Shown here: positions 59,548 to 64,000 of the stretch, piece by piece
How the letters are laid out: the number at the start of each line of letters is the position of its first letter
Position numbering within the stretch: position 1 is the stretch's first letter
Assembly: GCF_950295315.1 (NCBI RefSeq)
Contig: NW_026647188.1
Span: 1,240,001-1,304,000, forward strand
DNA from: Erinaceus europaeus
Taxonomy: Eukaryota > Chordata > Mammalia > Eulipotyphla > Erinaceidae
Direction: 5' to 3'
Length of the DNA stretch: 64,000 bases
Made by a program: the position numbers and the translations under genes
Notes under the pieces: generated by a model
Told to the model about the DNA's origin: nothing
Database searches by the model: none
Seen by the model: the letters and a program-made list of their open reading frames with translations, nothing else

Positions 59548-61441
59548 TACGACATGGCAGAACCTACAAAATCTGGCTCGCAGAGACCTCTCTCCTACCC
59601 TTTCCCTGTATGTCTTATGTTATTACTGGCCAGTTGTTTTTGAGAGTGAGTGTGTTGAATGACAAAAAAAAAAAAACATTTTTTTTGCATGACCCATCTG
59701 CTTGGAGTAATCTAAAAGGTAATTGGCTTTATATAAAAATGCTGGACACAGCCAAAGTTTTTGGGGACGTCCAGAAACATTCCAACTTTTTTTCTTTCTC
59801 CCTCTTTTGAATTTTATATATAGTTTTGGTATATATGTAAGTGTTTAGTCTTAAACTGTGTGACTATTGACAGATTTAAATTTGTTTTTAAATAATGTGT
59901 TTTTATAACAAAAGTTCTTTTTCCTCCAGTTTGTTATAACTAAATGTTTATGGGTATGTCTCAAGTTTGGTAACACTAAATTAAAGGTCAAAAGTGTAAC
60001 ACTACAGCTACACTTTTACCAGACAAGGTAAAATTAATTTGTTAAGGTAACTTACTATTTAGGTAAAAGTCTAAATGTTCAATGTGACTATTCATTCCCA
60101 AAACTAAACTATATAAATTTTATAACAGGACACCTTTGAAGGGCCCCCAAAGGTGCCTTGTAAACTATCTTTTGGAAATTAATCCACAACAGATCTGGCA
60201 TCAATCTGGCACTGTAAACGTTAAAATCATTGTCATGAATATACTTTAACTCTCTAAGCAATTTGAGTCTGTTTAAAATACATATTTTAGCTAAAATTGG
60301 TCTCAAGATCCTGCGGTAGAGGCTGCTACAGGAGGTCCCATTAGATGACCTTTAAATAAAATCATAAAGAGATTCTAAACCAATTATAATCATGGAGGTA
60401 TCAACTATAACAAACCTATAACTTGTTACAAGTTCAAATTAACCACAAGAAGCAGATTGTTTGTGTTTCTTTCACAGGAATCCCAGAAAAACCATCTGAA
60501 CCCCTGCACACCCTGACATCACCCACTAGATGGCACGACTACCGTGACACACCCCCCAAAACCCTAGATGTCACTCAACACGATCTGAAGAACCTGATAC
60601 ACAGACTCCAAGGACAGAACTTCCTTCATGCCTGGTTACCGTTCCTGCTTCTGACCTGCTTGTCACGTGTTGGCAGTTCCAGCTGGCTATCTACAGAAAA
60701 GCAACATTCCAGAGGCTGACCTCCATCATGCAGCATTGCATCCCCTGCCAATTCTTCCCCAAGTCATCTACTTCGGACTGAGACTTGTATGGGACTGTCT
60801 GACATAACCTATATACATTTTACGCAATTTTGAAGCAGCTTATTTCCCTTAACGCTGCTGGTTTTTCATAGACTGATCCTGAGTAATTCATAGACTTAAT
60901 TGACTATTGCCTTGAGGACTATACAATGCCAAATAGCCCCTCTGTTTGGTGGGTCATGCCTCCTGCCTCCCCCTCATTATGTACCCTTGCCCCTTTCCCC
61001 ACCCAAGCGGGGAATGTTCCTTTACACACCAACCCTTCCTTTCACACCACACTGGCTTTTACTACTCCCCTACTTGTCCCTTCCTATTTTGTTATATCAT
61101 TTAGGCTTATGCCCAAAAGGTTTCTGCCCCATGATAGTCTTTTACAGACTTTGCACATCTTATGCAATTACTAGATAGAAAGATAGAAAAGATGTAGAGA
61201 TATTGTGAAGAGATGGTTGAGCAGGCTGCGCTTAAACCTATGAGATGAGTATCTCCAGGTAAGTCTCTCTCTCTAAAGAGGGGTTGAGCACAGGAGGACG
61301 CATAAATCTCACAAGGTTGGCAGCCATTTAAGCCTTCCCTCCTCCACAGAAAGTCCTACATCTTCCCACCTGAGAATGGCATTCCTCTAAAACATTTAAG
61401 CCTGCTCCATTCCATTTTTTTTACTGTGTCCATTTAGATAT
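59548..61441 (+). other. Region normally holding env; no env recognised
   Basis: 1.9 kb, AT-rich to about 60,400 and mixed after. Only short frames exist (60,423-60,719, 60,900-61,178, 60,926-61,174). I see no furin-type site, fusion-peptide or CX6CC-type pattern. Either env was lost, or this part is too decayed or replaced. Confidence 0.7.
60463..60478 (+). promoter_or_regulatory. Possible splice acceptor before a 98-codon frame
   Basis: tgtttctttcacag|g, a good polypyrimidine tract with AG at 60,476-60,477, inside the open frame 60,423-60,719. It could pair with the donor at 54,656. Unproven. Confidence 0.35.
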
Positions 61442-61458
61442 AAAGGGATAGGAGGAGA
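61442..61458 (+). promoter_or_regulatory. Polypurine tract
   Basis: aaagggataggaggaga lies directly before the 3' LTR start, the position of the plus-strand primer in retroviruses. A single T interrupts the purines. Confidence 0.8.
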
Positions 61459-61814
61459 TGTTAAAGAGGAGTTATTCTGATAGTCTCCGCCCCCAGGTTT
61501 TTCTACTAGAGTGCCCCTATCCTAATCCTAGAGTGCCCCCTTTCAACAATTCCTGGCCCTACATGTCACCCCTGGTTGTCGCCCAATAAAAAGCCCCCTC
61601 ACCCCATCTGTCTGGGCTCTCAGCTCTCCTTCTCTGAGGTCTGGCTCCCTGCTCTCCCCCCTTGGTCAGATAGAGGGGACGGCCATTGACAGCTGGCTCC
61701 ACGTGGTCTGGACCAAACCCCCCCATCCTATAATAAAGATTTGTCTACCCCTTTATTCTGGACGTCCGCTCTCTTCTCCGTGGTGCAGCCCGAAACCAGA
61801 CCACCAAAACAAAA
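61459..61814 (+). mobile_element. 3' LTR
   Basis: Starts TGTTAAAG and aligns with the 5' LTR. It differs by an extra cctatcctaat-type segment near 61,517-61,530 and many substitutions. Its last bases read AAAA where the 5' LTR has ACCA, so the terminal CA is lost. TATA-like box at 61,585. Confidence 0.92.
61732..61737 (+). terminator. Polyadenylation signal, 3' LTR
   Basis: AATAAA in cctataataaagat; proviral transcripts would be cleaved shortly downstream. Confidence 0.7.
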
Positions 61815-61820
61815 ATATAT
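61815..61820 (+). repeat. Target site duplication of the provirus, right
   Basis: atatat, matching 54,229-54,234. Module C then resumes with ttagtccgatatcacatgag. Confidence 0.65.
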
Positions 61821-62334
61821 TTAGTCCGATATCACATGAGGGGTCATTTATTCTGCCTGATAGATTTTCTCTTATAATTGAAGGGAACTTTGGACACACA
61901 ATACATTTCCTTTTGCAGATACTACACACTACTCCAACTACTACTGCACTGTTTTTTACAGTGACATCCAATGCAAAATGGATTAGTATTACATGTCTCT
62001 AAAGAATGTTCCCTATTTAACCTACAATGTTTTTAACCTCACAAATATTTATTCTGTTCTTCCTTGGGGGATGAATGGTTTACAGTCAACAGTTACATGT
62101 AATAATGGCTACGGGGGTAATTTTTACCACTTTCCCTGTATTTCTGTACATCATTTGTAAATTTCCTATTGAGGAGACAGAAACAGTCATACATTGAGAG
62201 AGCAGGGCCCAAGCAGGAAGAGAGACAGAGACAGCTGCAGCTCTGATTTGCCACTAGCCCAGCTTTTCCCTAATTGGGTAAGTGGTGAACAGGGGCTCAA
62301 AATGGGGTCTTGGACTTCCACATAATTCTCTGGC
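61821..62334 (+). repeat. Module C5, right of the provirus
   Basis: Continues the C module cut by the provirus and matches 33,393-33,895 closely. It ends at ctggcat, where array B resumes. Confidence 0.87.
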
Positions 62335-62674
62335 ATTCTTGCTTAGCCAGAATCTGGGCTATCTGGCTTGCCATGACCAGCTAGGTTCTCTGTACATAAA
62401 TTGCAGGTGAGGCTGGCTACCTTGACACCCATACTCTGAGACTACTACAGGTGAGCTCTAAGCACACACAGACACACACACATTACTGTCAGGTCTGGTA
62501 GTATGGCATATGGTGAAGACTGGGGCTGTCTGGGGTCTGTGGGCATGAGAGCTGCTGCCTTACAATCTCTAAAAGCCAGCTTTGAACCTGTCATCAATGA
62601 ACACAGTGTAGGAGGTTTTTGAATTCTGGTCTCTTTCCAACTCATATATTTCTCTTCTCGCCTTCTCTAACTCT
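62335..62674 (+). repeat. Array B unit 17, fragment before P4
   Basis: Starts at tcttgcttagccagaatctg and includes a short (CA)n and the gtcatcaatgaacacagtgt block. Confidence 0.87.
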
Positions 62675-63134
62675 CTCATTCACTGGCTGGCAAGGGGCGT
62701 GTCCCTGGGACAACAGGCCAATCAGAGTGGAGCTGATGTGGCTGGTGGGCGGGCCTTCCACAGGATTCCCAATGAGCGTGCTCCAAGGCCATGTTGGCGG
62801 TGCTCAAGGCCGCTGGCCAATCACTACCTAGGTCCCGGACACTCCTGGACGTGTCCAAGCACACTGGCCAGTGAAATTGCTGACAGGGGTTCTGGGCGTG
62901 GCGTAGGCCTCTGGACTATCAGAGCATGGCTGGCACCCTGTGGGCAGGCCTTTTGAAGGAAGCCCGAGTAAGGGAGCACAGAGCTGGCCTTAAAAGCTTG
63001 GGCGTGCTTCTAGGAAGTGCGAAGCAGGGTTCAGCCCAGGGCCCTGCCTTGCAGAAGTTGTCCAGTGCGCATGTGTATAACTCCGTTTGTGCCTGTGACT
63101 CTGTGGATGTGTGCCTGTGTGTGACTGTGACAGT

Positions 63135-63176
<42 letters not shown>

Positions 63177-63240
63177 GAGGGAGAGACAGAGAGAACAACT
63201 GAATCACTGTGGCACAGGTGATTTTGTGCAAAACACTTGG
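62675..63240 (+). promoter_or_regulatory. Promoter-like module P4 (most complete)
   Basis: Three CCAAT boxes with good NF-Y context (62,718, 62,769, 62,817), a GC box GGGCGGG (62,747) and TTAAAAG (62,990), followed by gaagtgcgaagcagggttca and a (TG)n tract at 63,136-63,172. This is the copy with the fullest upstream region. Confidence 0.5.
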
Positions 63241-63612
63241 CACATTCTGATTTACAGCTCAATATTGACACCATTGTAGCTCTCCTTGGCCCTTCGTCAC
63301 TTTTCATATTTTCAGATGTAAAGAAACTGAAGAGGGAGAGGTTTTTGCCCTGCAGCTTGCACTGGGAACTAGCAGCTGCCCTGTGTGTGTTGCCAGACTA
63401 GGAAACTTGTGGTGCCTGTCCATGTGAAGAGTCTCCTGGATGAGTTCCTTCTCGAGCCTATTTCGCTCGGTACCATGGGAGCTGCATATAGCTAATGATT
63501 TGGAGATTTTACTCCTTTAGAAAATTCTTTTCCTGATGAACAGTATCTATGCAGGTTTTATCAATTAATTGTTTTAATGTCATATCGAATCCATTGTAGA
63601 CAATGACTACAT

Positions 63613-63684
<72 letters not shown>

Positions 63685-64000
63685 CCTTTAGAGGTCTGAA
63701 AATATATTTTAGCTAGAGACCTGCACAGCTCTGGATTAGGGTATTAATGCGGATACACCTGGCCCTTCTGAGCCACAGTCATGAGAGAGATCTCACAAGC
63801 CATTCATTTACCTCCTGTCACTCTACAAATCTCTCTCAGCACAAACTACAGCTGCCTAATCATCTACTTCCCTCTTGCTCTTTTTGTCCACCGAGTCCTA
63901 TCCCAAAACTGTAAATCAAAGAAGAAATAGACATAGTGCTGTTCCCAGCACACAGGACAGGCTGTGCCTGGACCAGGGAGATGAAATACGCCAGCCTGCA
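63241..64000 (+). repeat. Array B unit 17, part downstream of P4
   Basis: Continues through gccagactaggaaacttgtg and the microsatellite at 63,618-63,682 to the window edge; the array goes on to the right. Confidence 0.9.
63618..63682 (+). repeat. (CT)n(AT)n microsatellite, unit 17
   Basis: Same position in the unit. Confidence 0.97.

Larger units (their letters stand above)
54235..61814 (+). mobile_element. Defective endogenous retrovirus, betaretrovirus-like (ERV2-type)
   Basis: A 7.6-kb element in the order LTR, primer site, splice donor, gag, pro, pol, untranslated region, polypurine tract, LTR, flanked by a 6-bp repeat. The tRNA-Lys-type primer site, the 6-bp duplication and the pol character (YTDD in reverse transcriptase; RNase H; integrase with a GPDP-type C-terminal segment) point to the beta class. 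Every gene carries stops or frameshifts, and no env is recognised. The LTRs differ at many sites (by eye around one in ten), so the insertion is not recent. It lies in a module C whose paralogues C2 and C4 are empty at this site. Confidence 0.95.

Noticed and set aside
60900..61178. Leu/Pro-rich frame as a decayed Env transmembrane subunit
   Set aside because: No fusion-peptide, CX6CC-type or immunosuppressive-region pattern; two overlapping frames are open, which suggests composition bias.

Overview
The window looks like nuclear DNA from a hedgehog or close relative (Erinaceidae). This rests on two fresh insertions, and several old remnants, of SINE families I know from Erinaceus. No bacterial gene structure, CRISPR array, rRNA or intact host protein gene was seen. 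Almost all of the 64 kb is tandemly repeated DNA, and the only convincing protein-coding remnants belong to one endogenous retrovirus.

Layout. (1) Array A, about 1-14,816: four and a bit copies of a GC-rich macrosatellite unit of about 3.38-3.41 kb. Each unit carries two SINE-derived blocks, a (CCT)n tract, an (ATCC)n tract, a GA-rich minisatellite and a CTCF-core-like motif. The fifth copy has a large internal deletion and runs straight into array B. (2) Array B, about 14,816-64,000: a second, unrelated array of about 17 full or broken units. A full unit is about 2.5-3.3 kb, and each is marked by a compound (CT)n(AT)n microsatellite. Many units have internal deletions. Two AT-rich extension blocks (module C) were amplified with some units. 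Four copies of a promoter-like block (module P: CCAAT boxes, GC box, TTAAAAGG-type box) recur at 34.9, 50.2, 53.4 and 62.7 kb. Unit-specific variants suggest a higher-order repeat of about 30 kb. (3) A non-array island, about 33,900-34,900, carries two strong same-strand CTCF-type motifs just upstream of the first module P. (4) A defective betaretrovirus-like provirus, 54,235-61,814, sits inside a C module. It has two LTRs, a 6-bp target duplication, a tRNA-Lys-type primer site, a splice donor, and gag, pro and pol broken by stops and frameshifts. No env was recognised.

How it fits together. Nothing here forms an operon or pathway. The plausible biology is structural: macrosatellite arrays with recurrent promoter-like modules and CTCF-type sites, an arrangement known from mammalian macrosatellites such as DXZ4. 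Whether these arrays are transcribed or bind CTCF cannot be seen from sequence. The strongest calls are the two arrays, the provirus and its defects, the two recent SINEs and the two CTCF-type motifs. Weaker calls are promoter activity of module P, coding potential of short ORFs shared by array units, and the per-unit CTCF-like core in array A.
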